From positions 1-44,706 of the forward strand of contig JANQRM010000159.1 in assembly GCA_028284565.1 (NCBI GenBank): 44,706 nt of DNA. Direction: 5' to 3'. Below the pieces are notes generated by a model, which did not search any database, had not been told where the DNA came from, and saw nothing but the letters and a program-made list of their open reading frames with translations. This document shows positions 1 through 8,571 of the stretch, in pieces. The stretch's first letter is position 1; every line of letters starts with the position of its first letter. Both the position numbers and the translations under genes were made by a program. Source of the DNA: Anaerolineae bacterium (GTDB lineage Bacteria > Chloroflexota > Anaerolineae > Aggregatilineales > Phototrophicaceae).

Positions 1-219
1 TAACTTGGCAAGCAATTGGTGTTTTTCGTCGCGGGTGTTCAGGAAGAGGGTTAGAAGCCAAATGGTCAGCAGCGCGGTTGCAAAACTTTGGAAGAAGCCA
101 GATACCCATGCTTGGAGTGAGTTGGGGTTTGCTCGGAGAGATATGAGGAAGGAGACTGTGATCGTCACGAAGAAAATTTGATGCCAATTGGCATTGGAGA
201 GTTCTTGTAAACGTCGCAT
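1..219 (-). CDS. N-terminal fragment of a small membrane protein, function unknown
   Basis: The minus strand is open from an ATG at 219 down to base 1, so at least 73 residues are present and the gene continues outside the window. The product starts MRRLQELSNANW and has two hydrophobic stretches, about residues 14-28 and 42-60, separated by a short polar segment (RANPNSLQAW), followed by a charged stretch (NTRDEKHQLL). It therefore looks like an inner-membrane protein with two N-terminal helices and a cytoplasmic C-terminal part. I do not recognise the family, and no catalytic motif is visible in the part seen. Confidence 0.5.
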   Translation of the reverse strand, partial: MRRLQELSNANWHQIFFVTITVSFLISLRANPNSLQAWVSGFFQSFATALLTIWLLTLFLNTRDEKHQLLAKL

Positions 220-281
220 GACCCGGACCTCGTTCTCACTGAGCTTACAAGACAAGCATAGCATTATTTTGACCTGCTCTG

Positions 282-300
282 CCCCTCAATTATTGGGGGG
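282..300. repeat. C/G-rich inverted repeat (hairpin)
   Basis: CCCCTCAA and TTGGGGGG face each other across a 3-base loop, giving eight pairs with one G-T. There is no T-run on either side, so it is not a standard terminator. It lies just upstream of the minus-strand gene that runs off the window. Confidence 0.35.
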
Positions 301-399
301 TGACAGGGTTGATTTGAAGGCGATTCATTCAATAAGCGTTTTTTAGGCGATCCATCTTTTATAGTGGGAGATGTCTTGTCTTTCACAAAGGATTGCATT

Positions 400-504
400 A
401 TGAACATTACACAGCGACGAGTGGGGAGTATCTTGTTTTTGGTGATATTGAGCCTGCCTATTACATCGGTTCTCGTCCAATTGTTCTTTAGGCTTGTTCT
501 TTAA
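400..504 (+). CDS. possible 34-residue single-span membrane peptide
   Basis: An ATG at 400 follows AAAGGA at 388-393 with suitable spacing. It opens a 34-codon frame whose product begins MNITQRRVGS and then has about 18 hydrophobic residues (LFLVILSLPITSVLV), ending LFFRLVL. A basic N-terminus followed by one helix fits a small membrane peptide. It is the only plausible gene in the stretch 220-585, which is otherwise empty. With so short a frame, chance cannot be excluded. Confidence 0.3.
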   Translation: MNITQRRVGSILFLVILSLPITSVLVQLFFRLVL

Positions 505-585
505 TGTTGAACGTGGGTGTTTGGTCAATAATCTTGTTTGACCCTTCGTGACTGCATGGTTTCGTTGTTTTGAAGTGATATTTAC

Positions 586-819
586 TTAGGTTGAATTCTT
601 GCTATCCGATGGTTTACGTTTGTGGGGTTCTGTGATGATTTGCTTGTTTAGTATACGGACTTCGCCTACCATGAGTAAGCGCATGTCTTCCACAAGGTAA
701 TCTGCAAGGCCTTCATCTGAAATATCGTCGCCTTCAATATCGAGCCGAAAACCTTGACCTTGCATGCCCCCACCGTTTGTAAAATCAATCTCGAAGTCAA
801 ATAGTACTCGTTTGTCCAT
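586..819 (-). CDS. conserved hypothetical protein, 77 aa
   Basis: A short acidic protein starting MDKRVLFDFEIDF, with a glycine-rich turn (NGGGMQGQGF) at about 15-24, an acidic stretch (DIEGDDISDEGLADYL) and a C-terminal strand (GEVRILNKQII) before a basic tail (EPHKRKPSD). The start is preceded on the minus strand by GAAAAGAAAACATCACC, a weak ribosome-binding site. The layout resembles small conserved proteins I associate with actinobacterial and chloroflexal genomes, but I cannot name a function. It shares its strand with the 872-1270 gene, about 50 bases away. Confidence 0.7.
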   Translation of the reverse strand: MDKRVLFDFEIDFTNGGGMQGQGFRLDIEGDDISDEGLADYLVEDMRLLMVGEVRILNKQIITEPHKRKPSDSKNST

Positions 820-871
820 GGTGATGTTTTCTTTTCTCTGAATCGTGATTACTCTATGGTTATGGAAACGA

Positions 872-1270
872 TTATCGCGTGAGTTGTGCGATGATGGTCT
901 CGGCTTCTTCTATCGAATTGACCATGTGGAAACGGTTTCCTGTCATTTGAGAAACCGCACTGCCAAGCAAGTGTGTTGCACTCTTTGCCCCGACAGTTAA
1001 CAGTACCTCATTCGTTGGACTGCCTCTCATTTCTGCAATGATCTCTCTAAAGTGCATGATGTGCTTGGGATTGTGAGTTAGGTCGGTGATATCGATGATG
1101 GTGTAGACAGTTGTCGAAATGTTTTCGATGAATGCTCGGCTTTGATGGTAGGCTTCATTAATTGCTTCTATAGTCACCGAATCATAATAGCGCATCATCA
1201 AGATTAGGTCTTGTTTGTACCAAGATACAGTTGCTGGCATGAAGCTATCCCATTTTGCATTCCCCCCCAT
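872..1270 (-). CDS. STAS/SpoIIAA-like protein
   Basis: The 132-residue product has alternating strands and helices: VSWYKQDLILMMRYYDSVT, a helix (EAINEAYHQSRAFIE), strand VYTIIDIT, a helix, then EVLLTVGAKSATHLLGSAVSQMTG and a final helix (IEEAETIIAQL). This matches the SpoIIAA-like/STAS-type fold common in Chloroflexota, where it is usually a small cytoplasmic regulatory or lipid-binding protein; the ligand is unknown. The start at 1270 has AGGGTGAT just upstream. An alternative ATG at 1240 (MPATVSWYK) is closer to the usual N-terminus and also has GGGA eight bases before it. Confidence 0.6.
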   Translation of the reverse strand: MGGNAKWDSFMPATVSWYKQDLILMMRYYDSVTIEAINEAYHQSRAFIENISTTVYTIIDITDLTHNPKHIMHFREIIAEMRGSPTNEVLLTVGAKSATHLLGSAVSQMTGNRFHMVNSIEEAETIIAQLTR

Positions 1271-1373
1271 TGCATCACCCTACCATAAGTTTTGTTTCTG
1301 TAGTGGTGAGTTTGTTGGTTTCTCTTCCTATTTTGGGGTGAGTTTAATCGGAATGCTAGCCTAATGTGATGAC

Positions 1374-1862
1374 TTATCTTCTAATGCGTGCCATGGTCAG
1401 CATATCGGCAAATTTGCCATCGCGTACGCCAAAATCAACGTGCTTGCCTTCAATTTCAAAGCCATATTTCTGGTAGAGCTTAACAGCGGGACTCTCTGCC
1501 CAGACTTCGAGATAGAAACGCCGTGCCAGCAAATAGTTATCGGCAAGGTCGATGCAGGTTTCTAAGAGTGCAGTGCCAATGCCTTTGCCTTGCATGTCGT
1601 CGCGGACAGTCATCATATTGAGGTGGGCGACGTGGGTCATACGTGGGTAGGGATAGGTTTCGACTTCGGCAAAACCAACAACTTGCTTATCTAAAACGGC
1701 GACATAACGATGGGCATTTGGGCTGGGATTGAGGCGGTCTGCCATAGACGCTAATGATGGGTGAGGCATTCGCAATGTGCCTCGAATGACATTTGCGCCC
1801 TGATAAATCTTATGGAGTGCTTCTAGATCGGTTGGTTCTGCACCTCGAATGGTGATGCTCAT
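1374..1862 (-). CDS. GNAT N-acetyltransferase, YhhY/AaaT-like
   Basis: A 162-residue acetyltransferase of the GNAT fold. It carries the YhhY-type N-terminus (ITIRGAEPTDLEALHKIY, then GTLRMPHPS), the acetyl-CoA-binding motif A (MTVRDDMQGKGIGTALL, with the Q/R-x-x-G-x-G/A loop) and the C-terminal AVKLYQKYGFEIEG motif. YhhY-type enzymes acetylate free amino acids such as phenylalanine and methionine; the substrate here is not determined. The start is placed at 1862 because AAGGAGG lies six bases before it. A longer in-frame reading to 1928 lacks such a site and overlaps the leader of the divergent glycosyltransferase. Confidence 0.85.
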   Translation of the reverse strand: MSITIRGAEPTDLEALHKIYQGANVIRGTLRMPHPSLASMADRLNPSPNAHRYVAVLDKQVVGFAEVETYPYPRMTHVAHLNMMTVRDDMQGKGIGTALLETCIDLADNYLLARRFYLEVWAESPAVKLYQKYGFEIEGKHVDFGVRDGKFADMLTMARIRR

Positions 1863-1980
1863 AGCTTCCCTCCTTGTATGAAACGATTGTCCTGATAAAT
1901 CTAACCCATTGTATGAAAAATGCCACAAGACTCATTTAAGGGTAAACTCAGAGAATCTTTTGATAAGGAGTGGATTAACG

Positions 1981-3213
1981 ATGAATATTGGTTTTCTTTC
2001 GACACGGCTGGCAGGTGTGGATGGGGTCAGCTTGGAGGTGAAGAAGTTGGTGCATGTCCTGCGAGAGATGGGGCATGATTGTTATTATTGTGCTGGAGAG
2101 TTGGATGCTCAGAGTGATGTAGTGGGGTATCATGTGCCGAAGATGCACTTTACGCATCCTGATATTGACCGTCTAACAACCGAAGCCTTTGCTTCGCCCT
2201 CGCCACCCGCATCTTTATTTAGAGAATTGTATGCCATCGCGGATGAACTGCGTGGTGAAATCGCACACTTTGTTAAGCGCTATGAAATAGACTTACTGAT
2301 TCCACAGAATGCTTCAACGATTCCAATGAATCTACCCTTGGGAGTGGCAATTCGCGATTATGCGGAACGGTCGCGGATTCAGGTACTGTGTCATCATCAT
2401 GATTTTTATTGGGAACGAGAACGTTTCCTCAACAATGGGGTGCAACATATTCTCAATACGGCGTTTCCGCCCAAAGGTGAGAATATTCAGCATATGGTTA
2501 TCAATACGATTGCTCAGAATAGTCTCCGTAATTGGTATGGGATTGATGCGAGTTATCTGCCGAATGTGTTTGATTTTGAGAATCCGCCCCCACGGCCTGA
2601 CGATTATGCGATGTCGTTTCGTGAGGACTTGGGATTGCATGATGAGGATTTGATAGTTTTACAACCGACGCGGGTGATTCGCCGCAAAGGGATTGAGAAG
2701 GGGATTGAACTGCTCCGCAAGTTGGATGACCCTCGCCTGATTTATCTCATCACGGGCTATGAAGGAGATGAAAAAGGGGAGTATGGGTCGTGGTTGCAAG
2801 AAGAAGCGGAACGTGCTGGAATTCGATATCGGTTTATCGCAGACTATGTAGATGATTTTCGTGGCGAGTGCGATGGGCATCGGGTGTATAGTTTGTGGGA
2901 TATTTATCCGCACGCGCATTTCATCACGTATCCGAGCACGTATGAGGGTTTTGGGAATGCGCTGATTGAAACGCTCTATTTTCGGAAACCTTTGATTGTC
3001 CACACCTATTCGGTGTATCTGGCGAATATCCAATCGGTTGGCGTGCAATCTGTGGAGTTTTATCACGACATCACAGAGGACACCTTAGCGCAGACTCGAC
3101 GATTGATTGATGATGAAGCGTATCGCAGGGAGATGGTTGAGCATAACTATCAGGTTGGGCTAGAACATTTCTCTTATCAGACATTACGAGAGACATTGGC
3201 AAAACTTGTGTAA
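1981..3213 (+). CDS. glycosyltransferase, family 4-like
   Basis: A GT-B fold sugar transferase of 410 residues. The N-terminus MNIGFLSTRLAGVDGVSLEV is the first Rossmann strand plus glycine-rich loop of GT4 enzymes. The second domain has VLQPTRVIRRKGIEKGIEL (nucleotide-sugar-binding strand and K-G-I motif, about 226-245) and HFITYPSTYEGFGNALIE (the E-G-F-G-N-A-x-x-E signature, about 320). The start is set at 1981 by AAGGAG 11 bases upstream. The C-terminal gene end lies six bases from the convergent transporter gene. The acceptor is unknown. GT4 members that act alone often make glycolipids or compatible solutes, but nothing nearby decides this. Confidence 0.85.
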   Translation: MNIGFLSTRLAGVDGVSLEVKKLVHVLREMGHDCYYCAGELDAQSDVVGYHVPKMHFTHPDIDRLTTEAFASPSPPASLFRELYAIADELRGEIAHFVKRYEIDLLIPQNASTIPMNLPLGVAIRDYAERSRIQVLCHHHDFYWERERFLNNGVQHILNTAFPPKGENIQHMVINTIAQNSLRNWYGIDASYLPNVFDFENPPPRPDDYAMSFREDLGLHDEDLIVLQPTRVIRRKGIEKGIELLRKLDDPRLIYLITGYEGDEKGEYGSWLQEEAERAGIRYRFIADYVDDFRGECDGHRVYSLWDIYPHAHFITYPSTYEGFGNALIETLYFRKPLIVHTYSVYLANIQSVGVQSVEFYHDITEDTLAQTRRLIDDEAYRREMVEHNYQVGLEHFSYQTLRETLAKLV

Positions 3214-3219
3214 CAGGTA

Positions 3220-5412
3220 CTAACCTTCAATATCGAGTAAGCCTTCATCGACTTCGGCATTGCGTACGAAGAGTATCGTCCCCATGTCACTGGCAAACTT
3301 TTTCATGTTTTCTTCATGAATGGGTATTGTATCGAGCGAGGGAACGGGTAAGCCGACGAGCGATAAATCGGAATCTTGACTTTCTTCGGCAATCATTTGA
3401 TAGATACTTTGTGTTGGGTCCTTTTGGATGACGACGGGTTCGGCATCCACCCGAATCTCGTCGAGTAATTCGGTCATGTGGTCTTTGATGCCGGCAACGG
3501 CTTCTTCTGATTCTGCGATGCGTAAAATTCGTAGCTGGGCTTTCTGCCATGAGACATCTTGTTGGATGAGATGAGCAAACAGGAGCATTAAATCAGCATT
3601 CCCGCCCCGACCTCGCCACCAAACATCGATGCGTTCTTTGTTGCCGTAGCCACGCGCTTCATCGTATTTCAGTATGATGACCGATTTTTTGAGGAGGGTA
3701 AAATCGTATAGAATCTTAAACAAGGTCGACAAATTGTCACTCCACCCCAATAAGATCACGTTGGATTCCAAGTTCCCAAGTCCATGCGCCTGTGCCACGG
3801 TTAATGCCCCCGTTTTAAAGTGGGGTACGATTTCCACTTCTGCGAAGGCTTTCAAGTGCGATTCTTCGATAAAATTCTTCATATGTTTGCGTGCAAGCTC
3901 ACGCATGCGTATTTTGTTGATATCGTGAACATCGCCGATGATAAATTGGAACAACGTGACAATCCCTTGCCCTTGACTGAGCCAATGAGCCACTTCTGTC
4001 AATTGTTGACGGTTGTGGGGTTGTCCTGTAAAGACCATCACGTTGGGTCGCCAATTGCGGACATGAGGGGTATGCGATTCCAAATTCAATAAAGCGTAAC
4101 GGGCAAGTGCAAACCAAATCCCACTGCGTACATCACCCCATGTGCGTTGTAGGCGACGACGTTGTAAGTAAAAATAAACCCCAGCACTCACCACAATGGC
4201 GATGACCGTGGCTAGAGGATGAATCAGGAACATGGCGGCATAACAGCCAATTGCTCCGACAAGTGAGATAAACCACGGTATCTTGAAACGCGGTCGAAAA
4301 CTTGGATTAGCGACTAGTTTTTCAATGGCGGCGGAGAGATTGACCATGCCATAGGTGTTGAGGAAGAACATCGTAATCACCGGAGCAACCGCATTTAGAT
4401 CACCGCTCCAGATTGTGAGGAAGGCAATGGCTCCAGTCACTAAGACGGCGACTCGTGGTTCGGTAGGGCTACCCAGTCGGTTGCCCAACCACTTAGGCAC
4501 AATGGAATCGAAGGCGATGGCTTGTAGTGTGCGTGGGGCGGCAAGGACACTCCCCAGAGCAGAGGACAAGGTGCTTGCCCAAACACCAGCAAATATAAGT
4601 GCAGGTACGAGTGCCATGCGCTCCATGGCTAAACTGTCGTTGATGAGTTGGTCGGCGGGACCATTGAATGCCAAAATAATGGCGACAATGAAATAGACGA
4701 TGGCGGTCACAATAATGGAGGCAATCGTGCCGAGTGGAATGCTCTTGCTAGGGTCTTTCAAATCGCCGGATAAGCTCGTGCCAACCTCAATCCCTGTCAC
4801 AGCTGGGAAAAAGACTGCAAACACCCCCCAAAAGGTGATGTTATCGGTGAAGTTGGCTGTTAAGAGTGGTTCGGATTCAAACCCGATACTCAAACTGCCC
4901 AGAAAAAATGAGATCAGGGACGCAATCAAGACGGCTAGAATGAAGAACTGTATTTTGAGGGCGAAGTCTGCGCCGATGTAGCCGATGCCGACAAATATTG
5001 CTGTGACGACGCTTGCAATGATTCGGGGGTCTATGGCGTGGAATATTTCAAATGTAATAATCGTTTCAGTAAAGCCGATAATGTAAAACGCAAGCGACAT
5101 GGCTTGTGATAAATAGAGGGGGATGCCGATTGAACCGCCAATCTCTAGTCCTAATGATCGGGAGATGAGGTAGTAGTTTCCGCCTGCTTTGACCTCGATA
5201 TTGGTCGCAATAGCAGATAAAGATAATCCTGTGAGGAAGGAAATGAGGTTGGCGATACCAATGATGAGTAAGGCGTTCCATAAGCCAGCTTGACCCACGA
5301 CCCAACCGATTCTCAAGAAGAGAATGAGTCCCAAAATGGTCAGGATGTTGGGAGTGAAGACTCCTGCGAAAGTCCCAAAGCGACGTGTTGAGGCGGATAC
5401 GGATGATCTCAT
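3220..5412 (-). CDS. amino-acid-permease superfamily transporter, cation-chloride cotransporter (SLC12) type
   Basis: A 730-residue membrane protein. The first helices carry GVFTPNILTILGLILFLRIGWVVGQAG, close to the SLC12 cotransporter signature, followed by the glycine-rich KAGGNYYLISRSLGLEIGG segment of TM3. About twelve hydrophobic segments fill residues 18-430. A soluble C-terminal domain of about 300 residues follows, with strands such as NVMVFTGQPHNRQQL and SNVILLGW, as in SLC12 C-terminal regulatory domains. The likely role is secondary transport of cations with chloride, or of amino acids; bacterial members are poorly characterised. The gene is convergent with the glycosyltransferase and divergent from the J-domain gene. 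Confidence 0.85.
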   Translation of the reverse strand: MRSSVSASTRRFGTFAGVFTPNILTILGLILFLRIGWVVGQAGLWNALLIIGIANLISFLTGLSLSAIATNIEVKAGGNYYLISRSLGLEIGGSIGIPLYLSQAMSLAFYIIGFTETIITFEIFHAIDPRIIASVVTAIFVGIGYIGADFALKIQFFILAVLIASLISFFLGSLSIGFESEPLLTANFTDNITFWGVFAVFFPAVTGIEVGTSLSGDLKDPSKSIPLGTIASIIVTAIVYFIVAIILAFNGPADQLINDSLAMERMALVPALIFAGVWASTLSSALGSVLAAPRTLQAIAFDSIVPKWLGNRLGSPTEPRVAVLVTGAIAFLTIWSGDLNAVAPVITMFFLNTYGMVNLSAAIEKLVANPSFRPRFKIPWFISLVGAIGCYAAMFLIHPLATVIAIVVSAGVYFYLQRRRLQRTWGDVRSGIWFALARYALLNLESHTPHVRNWRPNVMVFTGQPHNRQQLTEVAHWLSQGQGIVTLFQFIIGDVHDINKIRMRELARKHMKNFIEESHLKAFAEVEIVPHFKTGALTVAQAHGLGNLESNVILLGWSDNLSTLFKILYDFTLLKKSVIILKYDEARGYGNKERIDVWWRGRGGNADLMLLFAHLIQQDVSWQKAQLRILRIAESEEAVAGIKDHMTELLDEIRVDAEPVVIQKDPTQSIYQMIAEESQDSDLSLVGLPVPSLDTIPIHEENMKKFASDMGTILFVRNAEVDEGLLDIEG

Positions 5413-5548
5413 GCGTGAGTTGATTTCTCCAATGACGAGTACGGTGATCCAGATGCATTATGGCTGTTCGTTGAAGTTGTGACAACAGTGGATACGAATC
5501 TTCATGACACTATCGACGTATCATTAGTTACGATGCGTTTAGTTAAGC

Positions 5549-5554
5549 TACAAT
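5549..5554 (+). promoter_or_regulatory. -10 hexamer of a probably leaderless promoter
   Basis: TACAAT ends six bases before the ATG at 5561 and no Shine-Dalgarno sequence lies between them. Transcription would start at or next to the start codon. The -35 region is not clear. Confidence 0.3.
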
Positions 5555-5560
5555 TGCCTC

Positions 5561-6277
5561 ATGCGCTTTGATACGAAACTTGCGAGCAACTATCTGATTT
5601 GGTGGTTGCAATATGCTGACCATGTGAATGCCATCCTCGATGATGGGCATGATTTGGTGTTGCTTGAACTGGTTACGGGTGAGCGAATCCTCATTTATTT
5701 GGAAGAACGTCTATTATCCCCAAAAACAATTGCGGCTACCTATCGGGAAAACAGTCGACAGGGGATATATACGCTCTTTTTCTTCTGGTGTGATATGTTG
5801 CTCCCACCACCGAATCGGCAATATCTATTGGATGATTGGATGGTGACGATGATTCAGTTGCATGGGGACATCATATATGGCTATGAAGTATTGGGAGGGC
5901 GAGTATATTTCTTCCCCGTCAATTTTGAGGGCAAAGGCTATGAGCGTCGCATTACGTTTGGTTGGGTAGTGGATTTTTCGACGCTGGGTTGTCATCATGT
6001 CAATCGGGCAGGGGAGACGTGGTATGTGGCAGGCTTTGGGCATGAGCGTCCGCGTGAATCCAACGAGAAAGGTATTCCAGCGACATTGGAGGGGTATTAT
6101 GCGATTTTGCAATTGCCAGTGGGTGCGGGGTTAGCGGAAGTCAAAATAGCTTATCGCGACTTGGCGCGACAAATCCATCCTGATGTCAATAACGCCAGTG
6201 ATGCGACATGGCAGATGCAACTGTTGAATGTGGCGTATCAGCAGTTGGTGGCACATTTAGTCGACGATGAAAGATGA
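5561..6277 (+). CDS. J-domain protein with a novel N-terminal region
   Basis: The last 65 residues form a J domain: YYAILQLPVGAGLAEVKIAYRDLARQ, then the invariant HPD at about 206-208 and the helix WQMQLLNVAYQQLV. J domains stimulate DnaK-type Hsp70 chaperones. Here the domain is at the C-terminus, whereas in DnaJ it is N-terminal, and there is no G/F region or zinc centre. The first 170 residues, rich in aromatic strands (LIWWLQYADHV, RILIYLEERL, VYFFPVNFEG), match nothing I recognise and presumably select the client. No ribosome-binding site precedes the ATG. Confidence 0.75.
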   Translation: MRFDTKLASNYLIWWLQYADHVNAILDDGHDLVLLELVTGERILIYLEERLLSPKTIAATYRENSRQGIYTLFFFWCDMLLPPPNRQYLLDDWMVTMIQLHGDIIYGYEVLGGRVYFFPVNFEGKGYERRITFGWVVDFSTLGCHHVNRAGETWYVAGFGHERPRESNEKGIPATLEGYYAILQLPVGAGLAEVKIAYRDLARQIHPDVNNASDATWQMQLLNVAYQQLVAHLVDDER

Positions 6278-6299
6278 CTGCAGTTTTCCACCAAGAATC

Positions 6300-6327
6300 A
6301 AAAAAGGACAAGCGATGCCTGTCCCTT
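6300..6327 (-). terminator. rho-independent terminator of the cold-shock gene
   Basis: Read on the minus strand, GGACAGGC pairs with GCTTGTCC around an ATC loop (one G-U) and is followed by six Ts. It lies 24 bases past the stop codon of the cold-shock gene, between two convergent genes. Confidence 0.75.
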
Positions 6328-6350
6328 TGGTTATTCAATTGGTGTTGTAT

Positions 6351-6569
6351 TTAGTATTCGTTGACGACGGAAACAGCACTGGCTTGTAAGCCTTTTCTGC
6401 CTTCTGTGATTTCAAATTCTACAGTTGCGCCTTCCTCTAAAGTACGGAAGCCGGAACTTTGAATTTCCGAATAATGAACGAAGAGGTCATCACCTTCGGG
6501 GCGGGAGATAAATCCGAAGCCCTTGTCGGCGTTGAACCACTTAACTGTACCTTGCACACGTTCTGCCAT
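6351..6569 (-). CDS. cold-shock domain protein
   Basis: A 72-residue CspA-family OB-fold protein that binds single-stranded RNA or DNA and melts RNA structure. The RNP1 motif (KGFGFI, residues about 16-21) and RNP2 (DLFVHY, about 28-33) are both intact, and the start TVKWFN is canonical. The start codon follows CAGGAG at suitable spacing. About 240 bases of leader without a gene lie upstream before a possible promoter at 6807-6812, in line with the long structured leaders of csp genes. A terminator follows at 6300-6327. Confidence 0.95.
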   Translation of the reverse strand: MAERVQGTVKWFNADKGFGFISRPEGDDLFVHYSEIQSSGFRTLEEGATVEFEITEGRKGLQASAVSVVNEY

Positions 6570-6806
6570 TGTTACTCACTCCTGAAAGATCGGGTGTTGC
6601 CTATTAACCAACCGTTCACACAACCGCCCAATGGGTTGCTGTGTTGCTTTGGAGATACCTTGGCGTTCTGTGAAAAAGGCGACTTACGAGGAAACGCTTT
6701 TTGCTACAAACCACTGTGTACTCTCTTTGCGGGGTCTTAGGGTGCTTCACCATTGCACCAATGTAGATGAGACACCATGTCTCGAAATAATCCACATTGC
6801 TTACTT

Positions 6807-6812
6807 AGCATA
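6807..6812 (-). promoter_or_regulatory. possible extended -10 promoter for the cold-shock gene
   Basis: On the minus strand TGCTATGCT forms an extended -10 (TG-n-TATGCT), with TTGCAA 15 bases upstream. This would give a leader of about 230 bases, the usual arrangement for cold-shock genes. The rest of 6570-6950 contains no gene. Confidence 0.3.
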
Positions 6813-6955
6813 GCAGATTTTGGTTGATTGCAAATACCAAATTACTTTGATTTTCATTTCTAGGATGGGTTCAGACATGAATCCCAAAACCTCAACAATG
6901 CAGTGTTTTTTGTTACTTATTTTTTGTTCATAGATTAAAAAAGGAATATTTGTGC

Positions 6956-6961
6956 TAAAAT
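6956..6961 (+). promoter_or_regulatory. extended -10 promoter upstream of the HEPN-like gene
   Basis: TGCTAAAAT (TG-n-TAAAAT) lies 40 bases before the start at 7001 in a strongly AT-rich stretch. The -35 is weak, as is common with extended -10 promoters. Confidence 0.4.
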
Positions 6962-7000
6962 GAACCGTTGTGAACTATATAGGTCTTCAAAGGAATAAAA

Positions 7001-8278
7001 ATGTCGGATGAACAATCAATGTACAATATCCCAAAATTCCAAAATCAACAAAAACAAATAAGCGATTACAAAGCATTGCTTCCAGTATTATCTGTCTTTG
7101 GAATGAGTCGTGAAGAAATTGAAAAGTTAGCAAGTCAGCTTGATGCAACTGAAAGAGAATACATGAAGTTAATAGCAAGCATTGTTGAATTTAATGAGAA
7201 ATTCGCAAGTCTAGGTTGGATAGCTCATGAAAATATGAAAGTAGAGATCATTGAATCGGCAGTGAGGGAAGCCAACAAGGAACACTTCGATAAAGCTGAG
7301 GACATTCTGTTAGAATATTATAATCCTCAAACACTCAGAACTCTCTTACATCGAATGAATCAAATCAAGAAGTGCAAACCTCGAATGCGATTATTGCTTC
7401 TTGCATTAGAGGATTATCAAGAAGAAAGATATCACGCATGCATTCCTGTTGTACTCGCGCAAATTGATGGGCTTGTAAATGATCTGCATGAAAAGAATAA
7501 AGGGATATGGTCTGAAGGAGTAGATTTAGAGGCTTGGGATTCTCTATCTGCAAACAAATTTGGATTGAAGATAATTGCAGATTACTTTAAAACGACAAGA
7601 AAAAAGACACGTTCAGAAACCATTACCTTACCATATCGTCATGGCATAATTCATGGTCGAGATTTAGGTTATGATAACAAACTTGTTGCGGCAAAGACGT
7701 GGGCAATGCTGATTGCATTATCGGATTGGGCTTTTAAGGCAGAAGATGGGAAATTAAATCCACCAACAGAAAAACCAAAAAAGGGCATAATCGAGAGCAT
7801 TAAGGACCTTGCTAAACAGTCGAGAGAAATTCGAGCAAATAAAGAACTCAGGAAGGAATGGTTGCCAAGAGAGATAATCGTTGGGAAGGATGTTCCGATA
7901 AGTGCTGAACCAGAACAATATGCGGAAAATTCGCCTGAAAGGAAAGTAGCTGAATATTTTCATTATTGGAAGCAAAGAAATTATGGATATATGTCTAAAT
8001 GTATTCACTATGGTACTAAAAAGGAAGTACGTCCTTCTCCGGGAATCGTACGAGAGGCATTTGAACATAAAGAGTTTGTTTCATTCTCAATCCAATCCAT
8101 AAAGGATGCTATTCCTGAATTAACAAGAATAGAAGTTAATGTGGAATTCAAACGCAACAATCAAATAGAAAGTAAATCAATACAATTCAATATGAGCTAC
8201 TATAATGACGAGGGAACAATTGAGATAAGAACAAAAGGAAATGGAAGTTGGTTCATTCCAAATTGGAGAATAAACTAA
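7001..8278 (+). CDS. HEPN-motif protein with an NTF2-like C-terminal region, possible abortive-infection type gene
   Basis: A 425-residue protein preceded by AAAGGA. Residues about 30-240 are helical and contain YRHGIIHGRDLGYDN near residue 210, followed by a helix (KTWAMLIALSDWA). The R-x4-H pattern in this context matches the catalytic motif of HEPN-fold ribonucleases used in abortive infection and toxin systems. The last 120 residues (AEYFHYWKQRNYGYMSK to WFIPNWRIN) look like an NTF2/SnoaL-type alpha-beta domain. The gene is clearly more AT-rich and lysine/asparagine-rich than its neighbours, which suggests horizontal acquisition. Function is inferred from one motif; a non-catalytic HEPN is possible. 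Confidence 0.65.
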   Translation: MSDEQSMYNIPKFQNQQKQISDYKALLPVLSVFGMSREEIEKLASQLDATEREYMKLIASIVEFNEKFASLGWIAHENMKVEIIESAVREANKEHFDKAEDILLEYYNPQTLRTLLHRMNQIKKCKPRMRLLLLALEDYQEERYHACIPVVLAQIDGLVNDLHEKNKGIWSEGVDLEAWDSLSANKFGLKIIADYFKTTRKKTRSETITLPYRHGIIHGRDLGYDNKLVAAKTWAMLIALSDWAFKAEDGKLNPPTEKPKKGIIESIKDLAKQSREIRANKELRKEWLPREIIVGKDVPISAEPEQYAENSPERKVAEYFHYWKQRNYGYMSKCIHYGTKKEVRPSPGIVREAFEHKEFVSFSIQSIKDAIPELTRIEVNVEFKRNNQIESKSIQFNMSYYNDEGTIEIRTKGNGSWFIPNWRIN

Positions 8279-8318
8279 CTTCTTGTGATTTACATGAGAT
8301 AAGTTAAAGGATACTTGA

Positions 8319-8570
8319 ATGGATGAAGCAACAATACGGGAAGCCATGCGTCAATATATTGCACGTGAGTTAATTCGGGATGAGAGTTATCAGATTGCAG
8401 ATGATGAGGGCATTATCACGAATGGATTGATGGATTCATTTGCATTGGCAGAGTTGGCGGTTTATGTGGAAGATGAATTCAATGTCTATATCCCTGACCC
8501 CGATTTAACTGTAGCCAAGATGGATACCCTCAATCAGATGGTCGCGCGGGTGATGCGTGATATTGAGTAG
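8319..8570 (+). CDS. acyl carrier protein
   Basis: An 83-residue phosphopantetheine-binding protein. The attachment serine is at about residue 40 within GLMDSFALAEL, which fits the D-S-hydrophobic motif of carrier proteins, and the acidic helix VEDEFNVYIPD follows. AAAGGA lies seven bases before the ATG. Its stop codon is one base from the ATG of the adenylating enzyme, so the two are translationally coupled and the carrier is probably the acceptor of the activated acyl group. It differs from the housekeeping fatty-acid ACP in sequence and setting. Confidence 0.9.
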   Translation: MDEATIREAMRQYIARELIRDESYQIADDEGIITNGLMDSFALAELAVYVEDEFNVYIPDPDLTVAKMDTLNQMVARVMRDIE

Positions 8571-8571
8571 T

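Noticed and set aside
343..528. Minus-strand frame of 61 residues
   Set aside because: Basic, patternless composition and no ribosome-binding site; it lies opposite a more plausible small hydrophobic frame.
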